Shown here: positions 43,300 through 53,732 of the stretch, piece by piece
Numbering within the stretch: the stretch's first letter is position 1
Layout: every line of letters begins with the position of its first letter
Source of the DNA: Marthasterias glacialis
Lineage: Eukaryota > Echinodermata > Asteroidea > Forcipulatida > Asteriidae
Length of the DNA stretch: 64,000 nucleotides
Direction of reading: 5' to 3'
Assembly: GCA_911728455.2 (NCBI GenBank)
Contig: OU452229.1
Span: 8,360,811 to 8,424,810 of the forward strand
Notes under the pieces: model-generated
Told to the model about the DNA's origin: nothing
Seen by the model: only the letters and a program-made list of their open reading frames with translations
Database searches by the model: none
Made by a program: the position numbers and the translations under genes

Positions 43300-44050
43300 A
43301 TGGAAAAAAATCCAGAAATAAGATGGAAAATGATAACCAATCAAAGTGAATACATTACAGACCAACACAACTTTAAGATACTCTGCACCACAGCTAAGAA
43401 AGAAGAACTATGCCACCAGGCACTCCATTTCAGCATCGATGTCATCTGTATACAGGAGCATCGAAACATACACAGTGAAGTTCTTATGCAAGAAAAACAC
43501 CATGGTTACACACTTATTACCTCGTCTGGATGAAGGAATAAGCAGAATGCCGCAACAGGAGAAGTTGGTCTCCTCTCACCAAGAGCACTTAAAACCTGTT
43601 CAAGCATTACCAAACACACTATGACTGCATCCTTCAAGTTAACTTCATCGAAAATACCCAGTATCATTTGCTGCTTCAGCCCACATAATGACTTCTCAGA
43701 TGATGTCGTCGCTAAGGAATTCTACCAGAAACTCGTGTCTGCTGTTGAAGCAGTCCCTGCTCACAATCTACTCATGATTTGTGGGGATCTCAATGCCCAA
43801 CTTGGGCCCTGATGCCTTATTCACATACAGCAAACTCATAACAGGAATGGAAAATTGATGAGTTTACGGAAGAACTCAACCTCATCACAACTAACACCAC
43901 ATGAACAAGCTATGGACCCATAAACACCCTAACAGTGATCTAGCTCAGCTAGACTACATTCTAGTTTTTAAGAAGCGGATTAACAGTGTCAAGAATTCAC
44001 TTGCCTACAACTCATTATCCAGCATTAAAATTACCACAGAATAGTCAGCC
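43300..44050 (+). pseudogene. LINE APE endonuclease remnant
   Basis: In shifted frames the segment shows DVICIQEHRNIHSEVLMQEK and HHGYTLITSS, then DVVAKEFYQKLVSAVEAVPA followed by HNLLMICGDLNAQLGP, and later a decayed AQLDYILV-like stretch. QEH and GDLNAQLG are the catalytic and phosphate-contact motifs of LINE AP endonucleases of the CFDP2-like (RTE or L1-like) type. The C-terminal RT piece at 45400-46115 probably belongs to the same element. Confidence 0.65.
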
Positions 44051-44057
44051 TCAAGTG

Positions 44058-44149
44058 CAAGTAGGCACCAACGGGAGCTCTTGTGAAGTAATTTACGTAA
44101 AGGGGTAAACTGTTGTTTACCCCCCCTAGCTCCCATTGGTGCCTACTTG
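44058..44149. repeat. Inverted repeat with 22-bp arms
   Basis: CAAGTAGGCACCAACGGGAG (continuing CT) faces its reverse complement at 44128-44149 with one mismatch. The loop contains a second smaller palindrome (GGGGTAAAC/GTTTACCCC). It falls where the LINE endonuclease homology is lost, so it may be a small insertion. Confidence 0.75.
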
Positions 44150-44624
44150 TGATTTAATTAAATCGGTGCCTCAGAGGGTTTTAACTAGGCTGAATCATTT
44201 CAATACCTGACTGTGGTTCTCTATAGGGAAGTGAAACAAAACTGGTGAATGTAAGTCTCAGAAAAAGCTTCAAGGGTGTTGTCTTGTATTTGGGGGCACA
44301 AATCTTTTTCTAATGGTCTGAAAAGATTAATAGAAGTTCCATGGACACACAAAAGATTTGAACATTCTGGCAATTTAAACACTGCAAAACAAATGCCTTG
44401 CAAAACAGCATCATCTGAGGCTAGTCTTGATTGAAGATGTCATGGTGCTAGAATGAAGCTTCACAGAAAATTTCAAGCTAATTCACTGTCTTCAGAACAA
44501 TGAAAAACATAAGCAAAATGATTCTCCCATGGACAAACAGCTGCTGTTTTATACACAATGGGATTAAGTTTCTGTACGCAGGCATATATGGCTGTTGGCA
44601 GAGACCATGATTTGTAAAGGCAAT

Positions 44625-44824
44625 GTCACACAAGGCAATTTACAGGCAACCAGTTCCAGGCAATCTCCAAGAAGAAAAGTCAGTGACATTTCAGTTTTCT
44701 CATTATTTTCTTGGGGATAGTAAGTTCCAGCTAAAAGAATGTCCGTTGCACTACCGAAGTGCTCCTTGTGCATGCAGTGCACATGGTTGCCTCCAAGTTG
44801 CCTGTAAAAATTGCCCTGTGTGAC
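44625..44824. mobile_element. 200-bp MITE with 26-bp inverted termini
   Basis: The left end GTCACACAAGGCAATTTACA (continuing GGCAAC) and the right end GTTGCCTGTA...TTGCCCTGTGTGAC are inverted copies with small differences. Flanks AAGGCAAT (44617-44624) and AAGGCCTT (44825-44832) match at six of eight positions, which could be a decayed 8-bp target duplication. There is no coding capacity. Confidence 0.65.
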
Positions 44825-44832
44825 AAGGCCTT

Positions 44833-45399
44833 AAGGTTTGGCCTACCCAGTGAATGAACTGTAGGGTAAGAACTGTTCAGCCACTATTTTTAGCAAGCGT
44901 CAGTGATAGTTAAAAAAAAAATCAGCTCAATTGACTGAAAGATTTTAGATACAGCTCAGTGTACTGTGACACAAAGTTAAGTGTTCTGCCCTATGCACAA
45001 ACTCTATTCTAAACTTTATATTATGAACCTTCCATGCATTAGGGCCTACTGTCCAGCTGATCATGGAGATCCCTTATTTTTACACTACAATTTTAGGTTT
45101 TTACCACACACTTCACTATTAAATTTAAAAGGTTCAATCAACGAGCAATTTATACAGTTTTACTATTTTGTGTACATGTACTCTCATTTATTCTCTCATT
45201 TATGTTACGAGACATTTTGGCTATTATCATTATTTTTTTTTTTATAGTTCACCGTTAATAAACATATTGCATGGAACCTGAAGCTCTGATCTTTGGCCGT
45301 GATTATTTTGCTGACGGTTGGCACTAGCTGGGGAAATTTAAGGTATCACCTCTGATGCTATGCTTAACATGAAACCAGTACAAACATCTACGAAGTGCT
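44833..45399. other. No recognisable feature
   Basis: AT-rich sequence separating the MITE from the LINE C-terminal fragment, with no domain or repeat recognised. The loss of RT between 44050 and 45400 means this is either insertion or replacement sequence. Confidence 0.35.
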
Positions 45400-46115
45400 A
45401 ATATATCTGCTAACAGGGAACCTGCAATTGAAATGTCAGTGTACCCAATATGCCAATGATACCTGGGGTTGAAAGTGCCAGAGCCCTTGCTCTTACTGCT
45501 GATCTACTAGATCCCTTGAGGGTGCTGCTACCAAAGTTGGATTTTCTTGAACACCAAGAAAACTGAGCTGATGACCATATAACGAGCAAACCGCTCTCCT
45601 ATCCTGTCTTCAGATGGCACTCAACTCAAATAGGTGCTAGACTTCAAGTATCTGGGCTCCTACATAGCTGACAGCACAAGACAAGAAAGGGTCAAGCATG
45701 GAATGCATGTAACAAACTCCACTCTATCTTGAAATTCAACATATTACAATCTACTAAGCTTGCTTTCTTCCGAGCCTCTGTCGAAAGTATTCTACCATAT
45801 GGTGCTGCAACATGGGCTATGAAAAAGCAGCTCACCTACACTTGCCTCCTTATGAGAGAGCAAAATATTTCTTGAAGGGAACATAAGGAATATAGGGAAT
45901 ATACGACAGCATCCCACCCTTCTCAACAACAGCAGCACAACGCAGAACCCGCTTTGCCGGTCTCATCTGCTGGAGATTGCCTTGCCATGGCGAACAACAG
46001 GAGTCTGGAAGAGATTGGTTGCATCTATCTCGTCTGCGGCCCCACAATGATGATGATGACAGACAAAGGGATGGCGAATGTTGGGTAGTACAAAAGGGGG
46101 ATTGACAAACTGAAC
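45400..46115 (+). pseudogene. LINE RT C-terminal remnant
   Basis: Frames give LNTKKTELMTI, LDFKYLGSYIADSTRQERVK, LAFFRASVESILPYGAATWA-like sequence and AQRRTRFAGLICWRLPCHGE. These are the thumb and C-terminal region of CFDP2-type LINEs (KTEVM, YLGS, ILLYGAETW, R-x-x-G-H-x-x-R). Many stops are present. It follows the endonuclease remnant at 43300 on the same strand and is probably part of that element. Confidence 0.65.
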
Positions 46116-46950
46116 AATAGGGCAAACTGCATCGGGGATAATGCAGCTAGCATTAATAAACAGGATTAATAATTCTAAGAAAAGAGTTAAGTTAGTAAAG
46201 GATCAGCTCTCTAAAAATAGAGGTTATGGTAAATGGTGAGAGTATGAAAGCAGAGGTATGATAATTTCTAAATGTGCAGAGCTGGAATTTGCATATATAG
46301 TATTATAAAAAATCTTATGGGATTACAAAAGTATGTATTAAGAAACAATGGGGAATGGAAAATTATTTGATACCTGTGTTTATGTTATGTCCAAATGGTT
46401 GGACTGTTCGAAGTTGGTGAATCCAGTGTGATTCTCTGTGTTTGCAGTGTTGGTTGTCACCATTGCAGGTCTCCAATCACAGTTAGTTCAAACATGGAGG
46501 CAGAAATGGTTCAAACATCTTTGACACTGTGATCGGGCTATTGAAGTGGATAGATACTGGGTACTTTTTCTTGGTCTTTATGGACCAGACATAGTTCGCA
46601 AAGCGATTCCTCACCATGCAATGCCTCAAAACCTAGGGATGATTGCGAAATTAAACAAGTGGTAACTCGGTGTAAGTGTCTAGTTTTCACAGGGTTTTCC
46701 AAGGTAAAACAAACTTGCATACGAACAATGAAGCTATGAATAGTCTCACAGACCTTAAGGTCAACTTGGCACAGGCGGGTCATAAAAAAACATTCAGCTT
46801 GAATGGACCAACTTGGTCATAACAAAAGACTGTCCTTACATTGGAGTTGTGTAATTATAGGTTTAAAGGATGAGCGATCATTCTACACTGAGCGTTTATA
46901 AGCACTGCTCCAGGAATCAATTCTGAATCCACTGACCCATAGATAATCAG
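46116..46950. other. No recognisable feature
   Basis: Only short open frames without domain similarity occur. No terminal repeats or RNA genes are seen. Confidence 0.35.
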
Positions 46951-46954
46951 CTCA

Positions 46955-48445
46955 TTATAGACCCACTACCTTTTTACCTCGGGAAAACCCCGTAAAACCA
47001 AGACACTTACCTTGAGTTATCGTTTGTTTAATTTCGCATTCATCCCTTACATATACATACATTTTTACATTTGGAGCAGGTGCAGTTATGACAACCTTGT
47101 ATGTCTTTCCAGGGGGTGGGGGTGGTTTGAGTTTGGCCCTCACTAGGATGTCACCCAGGTTTGGGGCGACAGAGGTGAATTGCTGAACATAACCTGTGTG
47201 AGGAGTGAAGGAGTAACCAGAGCAACTCCGTTAGTGGGGGTTTTCTTGGCACCCGTATTGGACAACAGAGTTTGACAAGGTATGCCAAGGGCTTTGTTGA
47301 TGGAAAGTTGGACCCTTCATTTGCTATGACCCCTGGAAACAAGGTTGTCACTTTTTGTACAGGGTATCTGTGGAGAAGTTGCCTCTTTACAATGACTGGG
47401 ATGGCAGCTATCAGAGAGAAGATATTGGTGGGTGTCAGTGGGTTTGCTGTATACATCTGTCCAATGCCATTAGAGGATGTAGTTGCAGTCACATCTAGAA
47501 AATGCTCACTTGTAAGAGAGTAATCAGCAGTGAACTGTTGGCTTATTGGCTCTGAGTGCAGAACCACATGCACTGATGCCTTCTCTGTGGGGTATGTTTG
47601 TACTATAGAAAGCAGAGTTGGGTATTTGGTGTTTGATGCTCTCTAGTTTACCTGTAATTCCATGGTATCCTTTATGAAGTAAGGGATACGGGGAACTAGG
47701 GGATTTATAAAGCTATCAACAAATTCAGAGATACAGAACATTCTGTGGGGCTACAATTGCCACAATGGGTCGGCCCGGGTTGTTAGACTTGTGTATCTTA
47801 TGTAAAAAAAAGAAGCGTGCTATACAAGGATCCTGTAAGAGAAGATAGTTAAGAGTATCTTTGTCGATACCGTTAGCATTGTAAATGTTTACGAGGGTGT
47901 CATTGATCACTGGCGGCCCTTCAGTAGGAGGGTCAGTCAACCCCTCTTTGTGGAAACAGCAATGTATTTCTTACGGGTAACTTGAGCGTTTCTGTGTTTC
48001 TTATTTTGTTTGTCCATTAGGTTGGACCTTTTTGTTTGGAAAAGAAATAAGTAGGGTCAGTATTACAATCCACATAATGATCAGTGCTACTGAGCTGTCT
48101 GAGACCCTCAGCTAAATAGTCATCTGTGTTCATGACTACAACTGTGGACCCCTTGTCAGCACGTTTAATCACTATGTTGGGTGATGGCGGAGTTGCGTTA
48201 TAGCATTGCGTTCATCTTGGGGGAGGTTATTAGATACTCTGGTGTTGGGAACCTTAAGCACCTCAGAGTTAACCGAGTTGTTATTCTTAGACTAAAGGAT
48301 ACAGGAGACAAGATTATTCTGTTTCGTGACATAATGCCACAGCTTGAATTTATTTGTGATTCAGCCAGAAACAATTTTTTACCGGATACCAATATTTATT
48401 TTGTATTCAGGGACAACCGGCAAATAATTCATTTTATCACATTCT
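46955..48445 (-). pseudogene. Penelope-like retroelement, RT fragment
   Basis: On the minus strand from about 48445 the frames read NNLPQDERNAI and NIVIKRADKGSTVVVMNTDDYL, then IARFFFLHKIHKSNNPGRPI. These are the RT entry motifs of Penelope-like elements (IKxADKGSxVVVM; FYxLPKIHKxxxPGRPI). After a gap near 47600, 47573-47151 gives SEHFLDVTATTSSNGIGQMY and, in a shifted frame, NLGDILVRAKLKPPPPPGK, the C-terminal part of Pol before GIY-YIG. The catalytic core is deleted and no GIY-YIG endonuclease is visible. Confidence 0.75.
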
Positions 48446-48481
48446 GATAAAATACATTATTCACTGGAGACTCACAGCCTA

Positions 48482-49148
48482 GTATGTAGCGCCCTCTGTG
48501 GCCCAGTGGTTACGTGTTTTCTTCGGGGGTGATTGTTGCAAACTCATGGTTGTTGGCTTCAAGCCAAGTTGAATTCACCCTTTCCCAGATTACCGGGGGA
48601 CCTTGATGCAAATTAGGTAGGGCGCATACCTTTAACCAATCAGGTGGGGTTGCGTAAAACAAAAGTGGCGGTACATATCAATAGAGCGGGAAAAACCTCA
48701 CTTCGGTTCAGCTTTCATTGGTGTTAACACCAAAAAGTTTTCGTTGCGTTTTTGAGTTTTACAATCAATCCGTTGATTTTATTTCAATTACGTTAAGACC
48801 GAATATTTTTCTTTCATTGCGTTATTGAGTTTACAACATATCCGTTGATTTTGTTTCAATTACGTTGAATTAATTATAATCGGGATGCTGCGCCCGGCAA
48901 GAACGACTCGTCGCCCGGCACGATTGCAGCACTCGCCTGCGGGGCCTGGCCCGGTGCGTGGCAGGGTTGTTAGGAGGGGGCCGTAACAAGCCCAACGTCA
49001 GTCAGCGACCAGCTGTTTCTGTTGGAGAAGTGCGGTCTCCGACCTTGCTGACTTCCACCAGCGTGAGTCAACCTTCAACAGGTGACAACTCTGGGGTTTT
49101 GGGGCCGCTGATGGACTCCTGCGCGGGTCCGACTGACGGGATGGCGGC
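48482..49148 (+). mobile_element. 5' part of the recombinase-SGNH element: leader and start of ORF1
   Basis: An AT-rich leader carries a 73-base tandem duplication (about 48746-48795 and 48819-48867, each with TCCGTTGATTTT and TTTCAATTACGTT). A GC-rich coding start follows. From ATG 48885 it encodes a basic MLRPARTTRRPARLQHSPAG stretch, then after a frame change a Ser/Pro-rich segment ending CAGPTDGMAA at about 49148. There the 3' LTR of a minus-strand Gypsy element begins. The ORF1 continuation (LGLHVTQVVKDKIWASQYID) is found beyond the Gypsy element at about 53217. The block near 48490-48640 also has tRNA-like A- and B-box words (GGCCCAGTGGTTA, GGCTTCAAGCC). Confidence 0.6.
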
Positions 49149-49346
49149 TGTAATAGTATTTGTATCACTTAAATACTACTAAATAACTCAGTCGGAGACG
49201 TTCTGGGCTTAATCATATTGTGTTGTCATAACTCATCAAACATGTGAATACAATGTGTCTACCTGTGTGTGTGTTCCTAGAACCCATGTAGCAAAAGCAG
49301 CTGTCATAGGAGGGCGCTATACAAGTTGACCATAACACTTGTTACA
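49149..49346 (-). repeat. 3' LTR of the nested Gypsy element
   Basis: On the + strand the block starts TGTAATAG and ends TTGTTACA, so both ends carry TGTAA/TTACA inverted termini; length is about 198 bases. It lies right after a polypurine tract, as a 3' LTR must. A TATTTAAG TATA-like word sits near its far end. No 5' LTR exists because the element is truncated in gag. Confidence 0.65.
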
Positions 49347-49356
49347 TCCTTCCTCC
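49347..49356 (-). other. Polypurine tract of the Gypsy element
   Basis: The minus strand reads GGAGGAAGGA directly before the LTR start TGTAACA, the normal plus-strand primer position in LTR retrotransposons. Confidence 0.65.
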
Positions 49357-49631
49357 AATAAGAAAATACATGATTTTCATTTATTTTAGAGTCTTTCAAA
49401 CATGTCAGAGAGTTCATTTTCTGTAGAACAAAATCCAGTTCAAGATTGTATCACATTAAAACATGTGACGCAGCTCCAGATCAGATGCTTGTTTCAGTTC
49501 AAAATAAAAATTTTTTTTTTATTTTTTTTTTGCTTGGCTCCGAGTGAATAATCTGAGTAGCCCTTTAAATGCTCAACTAAACACTACGTGTAGATAAAAA
49601 TCTACTTTGTCTTTTCTAACTTTCAAGTATC

Positions 49632-52600
49632 TTAGTAAGTGACAAAGTCAGTGAGGTGAGACGGTCGTTTCACTGTTCGTCCTGATCTGGTTGTCATCTG
49701 TGGTGGTGGTTGTTCTGCGTCTTGTGGTTGTTCGATATTGGTTTCGATGGTTGGTTCGTTTAGTGGTTCGATGGCTCCAAAGTTTGGGTTGGTCGGACTG
49801 AACTCTTCTTTGGTGTGACGGAGCTCTTTACGGTTTCTTCGATAGGTTTTGCCGGTTTGGGTCATCATTTCGTATGATCGATGTTCAGTTGACTGTCGGG
49901 TTATGGTTGCCTTCTTCCACTCATCCTTCTCTCTTATTGGCCTGATTCGAACCGTGTCACCAACTGTCAGTGGATGCAGGTCTTTTGCTCCTTTGTTGTA
50001 GTAATATGCCTGTCGTTTCTTGTTGTCGGTCAGTTGTTGTGGCACCTTCTTGATGATTTTGGGCCTGAGCAATTTACGGGTTGATGGCAGTAGTGTTTTG
50101 GTCCTTCGATTCATCAGCCGATGAACTGGGCTGCTGGACAGTCCTTGGGATGGGGTGTTGCGGAAATCCAGGAGCGCCAAGTACGGATCTGCTTTCGATT
50201 TTCTGGCTTTCTTCAACAGTGTTTTAGCCGTTTTAACAGCTTGTTCTGCCTTGCCATTGCTCTGAGGATAGTACGGAGATGAAGTCGTATGTGTGAACTC
50301 CCAAGTCGTAGTGAAACTTTTGAACTGTTCTGATGTAAACTGTGGCCCATTGTCAGTGATGAGCACATCAGGAATACCATGGCGAGCAAAGTTAGCTTTG
50401 AGCTTTCTGATGACTGTCTTTGCTGTGGTGTCTTCAAGGTAGTCGATTTCCCAGAAGTTAGAGTAGTAGTCGACTGTGATGAGATAGTTGTTATCACCTT
50501 GAACATACAGGTCTGCTCCAATTCTTGCCCATGGTCTAGTCGGAATTTCATGTGGATGTAGGGGTTCCTTCTGTTGTTTTGACTCGAGTGATCTGCAGAT
50601 GTCACACTTCTGGATGAAATCTTTCACCTCAGCTGTGATACCGGGCCAGTACAGACATTCTCGAGCACGACGAAGACATCCTTCAATGCCGAGGTGAGAA
50701 GAGTGTATGTGTTGAAGCATATCACTGCGGAGGGACTTTGGTACGAGGACTCGTTCTCCTTTGAAGAGAAGTCCATCCTGGATGCTTAGTTCATCTCTGA
50801 TGTCAAAGTAGGGAGTGAGTGGTTTGGGAACATCCAGTTTTGTGGCAGGCCAGCCATTCAAAATGGCATCTTTCAGCAACATGAGAGTTGGATCATCTGC
50901 TGTGTGCTGTTGAAGGTTCTGTAGTCGTTGTGGTGTGATAGGCAAGTGTTGGATCATGTTCACTGTTTCCAGCTCTTGCTGAAATCGGTCTTGTGATTTC
51001 TCAGGTAGATACGCTCTGCTCAGTGTATCGGCCAGATACATCTCTTTGCCTTGGTGATATGAGACCTTTACATCGTAGGTCTGTAATCTCATCAGCATCC
51101 TCTGCAAACGCTTCGGCGCTCGATATAGAGGTTTGAGGACAATCATCTCAAGTGGCTTGTGGTCTGTCTGCACATTCACCCGGCGACCGTATGTGTACTG
51201 ATGAAAGCGTTCTAGGCCAAAGATTACTGATAGCAGCTCTTTCTCGATTTGAGCATATCTGGTTTCACTGTCAGTGAGGGCTCTGCTGGCATATGTAACA
51301 GGTTGACCATTCTGCATCAACGCTGCCCCAAGTCCGGTCTGTGATGCATCGGACTGCAGAGTTAGCTCGTCTTTCGGATCGTAGTACTTCAATACCGGTG
51401 CTGTGGTTACCATCTTAGTAATAGCCTCTACAGCTTTGTCATCATGGCTATCTAACCAACACCAGTCTGCGTCTTTCTGTGTCAACTTTCTCAGTGGCTC
51501 ACAGGCATCGCTCAGCTGTGGAAGAAACTTGCTGAGATAATTTACAAAGCCGATGAATCTTTGCAGCTCTGTTTTGTTCGATGACTTAGGCATCTCCTCT
51601 ACAGCTTTCACCTTTGCTGGGTCAGGCTTGAGCCCTTCTGCTGTGATGAGGTGTCCCATGAATGGCACCTGCTTCATTTTGAGCTTCAACTTGGCTTTGT
51701 TTAGCTTCAAATTTCTCGCACGACATCTTTCTAACAGTGCTTTTAGCTTCATGTCGTGGTCGACTGTTGCCTCAGCCATTGTATCACCTTTCCCGTACAC
51801 AAGGATGTCATCAGCTATGGTTTGAACTCCATCAAGACCTTCTATGACTTGGTCTTGTCTGCGCTGAAATTCCTCTGGTGCTGTGCTGATTCCAAATGGC
51901 ATTGGCAACCATCTGTATCTGCCAAAGGGTGTGTTGAACGTCGTCAAATATGAGCTGTCTTCATCGAGCTCAACATGCCAAAATCCGTTCTTTGCATCTA
52001 GCACCGAGAATATTTTGGCATTGTTCAAGTCGGGAAGGATAACATCAATCGTCTTCATTGGGTAGTGACTTCTGTTGAGTGCTTTGTTGAGATCTTTAGG
52101 GTCGAGACAAATTTGCAGCTTTTGTGGCTTAACAACACAAACCAGGCTTGATACCCATGGACTAGGTGTATCAACCGGCTTAATGATTTCTGCTGCGGTC
52201 AATTTCTCCAATTCTCCCTTCAACTTCTGTTTCAAAGCAACTGGTACCCGTCTCGGTGGGTGCACTACAGGTGTGACAGTAGAGTCCACATCCAGGTGAT
52301 ATTTGCTCTCCAGGCATCCTGTGCCTTCAAAGACAGCTGCAAACTCAGTGATCAGGTGTTCTGCTGACTGCACTGTCTGCATTGGTGGAGCAACATAAGC
52401 GATGTTCTCGTAATGAACCTCTATCAAGCCCATTTGTTGCGCTGTTCTGCTACCTAGAATGGGTGTCACTCCTTCATCATTTACAACAACGAAGTCTACC
52501 TTGTACTTCTTCTGGTTCTTGAGATTGACCACCTTCAATTTACACCGTCCAAGTGGTCTCAGTGTTGCCTTGTTGTACATGGACAACACCTGATTAGTCT

Positions 52601-53057
52601 CTGTGAGCTGTGCATCTCCGATCATTTGTTTCGGGATCACGTTACAAGTTGCTCCTGAGTCTATCTGAAGCAAAACTTGGTTTCCTTCTACCAACATTTT
52701 GGCATGGGTGTTCTTAGCATATGATTTCTCCACTGTGTGGATTATCTCTGGTATGAGTTCCATGGTCATGAGTTCTTCATAATATGAATCATCGGAACTG
52801 TTGTCATCTTCTTCGACTGCATGAACTCTGGCACTTTTTGTACGGCATTGTTTAGCAAAGTGGTTCATCTTGTGACACTTTGTGCATTCTTTGCTATATG
52901 CTGGACATTTCTCTTTTACAAACTCGTGCTGTTGCCCACAGAATTTGCATTTTCGTGCATGCGTCGTCATTTTCTTTCGTGCACCTTCACTACGTGCTGA
53001 CTTTCTTTGCTTTTGTTTTGACACAGCATGCACTTCTGTGGCTCCAGGTTCTTCCAA
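49632..53057 (-). CDS. Gypsy (Ty3-type) polyprotein: zinc knuckles, protease, RT, RNase H, integrase
   Basis: An uninterrupted 1141-residue frame. Near the N-terminus are two Cys/His knuckles (CKFCGQQHEFVKEKC and CTKCHKMNHFAKQC). A retropepsin motif follows (LLQIDSGATCNVIP). RT has CLDPKDLNKAL, VLDAKNGFWHV and the active site IADDILVYG. RNase H has LQSDASQTGLGAAL and QTDHKPLEMI. The integrase has an HHCC finger (HSSHLGIEGC...CDICRS) and the D,D,35E core with Asp in GADLY, Asp in ITDNGPQFTSEQF, and Glu in NGKAEQAV. The C-terminus is TRSGRTVKRPSHLTDFVTY. No stop or frameshift is present, so insertion is recent, but the 5' end of the element is missing. Confidence 0.93.
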   Translation of the reverse strand: MEEPGATEVHAVSKQKQRKSARSEGARKKMTTHARKCKFCGQQHEFVKEKCPAYSKECTKCHKMNHFAKQCRTKSARVHAVEEDDNSSDDSYYEELMTMELIPEIIHTVEKSYAKNTHAKMLVEGNQVLLQIDSGATCNVIPKQMIGDAQLTETNQVLSMYNKATLRPLGRCKLKVVNLKNQKKYKVDFVVVNDEGVTPILGSRTAQQMGLIEVHYENIAYVAPPMQTVQSAEHLITEFAAVFEGTGCLESKYHLDVDSTVTPVVHPPRRVPVALKQKLKGELEKLTAAEIIKPVDTPSPWVSSLVCVVKPQKLQICLDPKDLNKALNRSHYPMKTIDVILPDLNNAKIFSVLDAKNGFWHVELDEDSSYLTTFNTPFGRYRWLPMPFGISTAPEEFQRRQDQVIEGLDGVQTIADDILVYGKGDTMAEATVDHDMKLKALLERCRARNLKLNKAKLKLKMKQVPFMGHLITAEGLKPDPAKVKAVEEMPKSSNKTELQRFIGFVNYLSKFLPQLSDACEPLRKLTQKDADWCWLDSHDDKAVEAITKMVTTAPVLKYYDPKDELTLQSDASQTGLGAALMQNGQPVTYASRALTDSETRYAQIEKELLSVIFGLERFHQYTYGRRVNVQTDHKPLEMIVLKPLYRAPKRLQRMLMRLQTYDVKVSYHQGKEMYLADTLSRAYLPEKSQDRFQQELETVNMIQHLPITPQRLQNLQQHTADDPTLMLLKDAILNGWPATKLDVPKPLTPYFDIRDELSIQDGLLFKGERVLVPKSLRSDMLQHIHSSHLGIEGCLRRARECLYWPGITAEVKDFIQKCDICRSLESKQQKEPLHPHEIPTRPWARIGADLYVQGDNNYLITVDYYSNFWEIDYLEDTTAKTVIRKLKANFARHGIPDVLITDNGPQFTSEQFKSFTTTWEFTHTTSSPYYPQSNGKAEQAVKTAKTLLKKARKSKADPYLALLDFRNTPSQGLSSSPVHRLMNRRTKTLLPSTRKLLRPKIIKKVPQQLTDNKKRQAYYYNKGAKDLHPLTVGDTVRIRPIREKDEWKKATITRQSTEHRSYEMMTQTGKTYRRNRKELRHTKEEFSPTNPNFGAIEPLNEPTIETNIEQPQDAEQPPPQMTTRSGRTVKRPSHLTDFVTY

Positions 53058-53060
53058 GGT

Positions 53061-53212
53061 TTAAATTCTTTCCTTGGATAACTCTGATGCTCGACTTATG
53101 GCTAGACATTTCTCAAGGTCAAGGTTACTCTCTCGTAGGAGCCTTTCACGTAGATCAGAATCTTTGATTCCACATATTATGCGATTTCGTAAGAGTGAAT
53201 CACAGAGCGTTG
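53061..53212 (-). pseudogene. C-terminal Gag fragment of the Gypsy element, truncated
   Basis: The minus-strand frame reads LCDSLLRNRIICGIKDSDLR then ERLLRESNLDLEKCLAISRA and SELSKERI. This is the end of the Gypsy Gag capsid region just before the knuckles, separated from the Pol frame by a stop near 53060. Upstream (higher coordinates) Gag stops at about 53212 and ORF1 of the recombinase element resumes, so the rest of Gag and the 5' LTR are absent. Confidence 0.75.
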
Positions 53213-53732
53213 TGCCCCCTTGGGGCTGCATGTCACCCAGGTGGTGAAAGACAAAATTTGGGCTTCCCAATACATAGATATGGCATTGTTTTATCGCGAC
53301 AATGCAGTAGTGGCTTTGTCAGCACCAGATGCAGGTTCTGCATTAACGCTAGCAGTAGAGCACGGCCAGGTTGTCTTTCGCCAGGCATCAGCGCAACAGC
53401 TGCGTAAATTGCAGTCAATTGCCCAGTGGACCAGTGCGTTCCATACGTTCATGGCCATCTACGCAGTGCGTCATCCTCTGCGCTTTGGCGAATTACTCAA
53501 ATATGCAGAGACAGTGCGTACTGCTGCAGCCCAGTTTCCTGGATTTGGCTGGCGAAGTTATGATGAGCAGTTTCGCTTACATCAGGAGGCCTGCCCATCG
53601 CGCTTCTGGGCACTGCTTGACACGGAACTGTTCGGGACCGGCAAAATACTTCGTATATACCGGAACCTCGTAACATCCGAGCTCGTATTAACAAGAGAGT
53701 CGACTGTATTTCCACGTATGTGTCTGGTGTAA
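53213..53732 (+). CDS. ORF1 of the recombinase-SGNH element (function unknown), continuation
   Basis: The frame reads LGLHVTQVVKDKIWASQYID then MALFYRDNAVVALSAPDAG, followed by AQQLRKLQSIAQWTSAFHTF, MAIYAVRHPLRFGELLKYAE and FGWRSYDEQFRLHQEACPSR. The VKxKIWxxxYIDxxxLL and WxxAFxxFxxIY...P patterns suggest a helical Gag-like or assembly protein that I associate with tyrosine-recombinase retroelement ORF1s. I cannot assign a function. No ATG is needed, because the N-terminal part lies before the Gypsy insertion (48885-49148). The C-terminus overlaps the recombinase start in another frame. Confidence 0.6.

Noticed and set aside
46955..47143. Apparent minus-strand exon with a perfect GTAAGT donor and a proline run
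   Set aside because: The upstream sequence (NLGDILVRAKL before the proline run) is the C-terminal part of a Penelope-like Pol, so the donor is probably chance.
48490..48640. tRNA gene suggested by A- and B-box-like words
   Set aside because: The spacing and stems do not form a cloverleaf; it is more likely a decayed SINE or part of the element leader.
50213..50605. 130-residue minus-strand frame within the Gypsy Pol
   Set aside because: It lies in another frame of the integrase coding region and has no domain.
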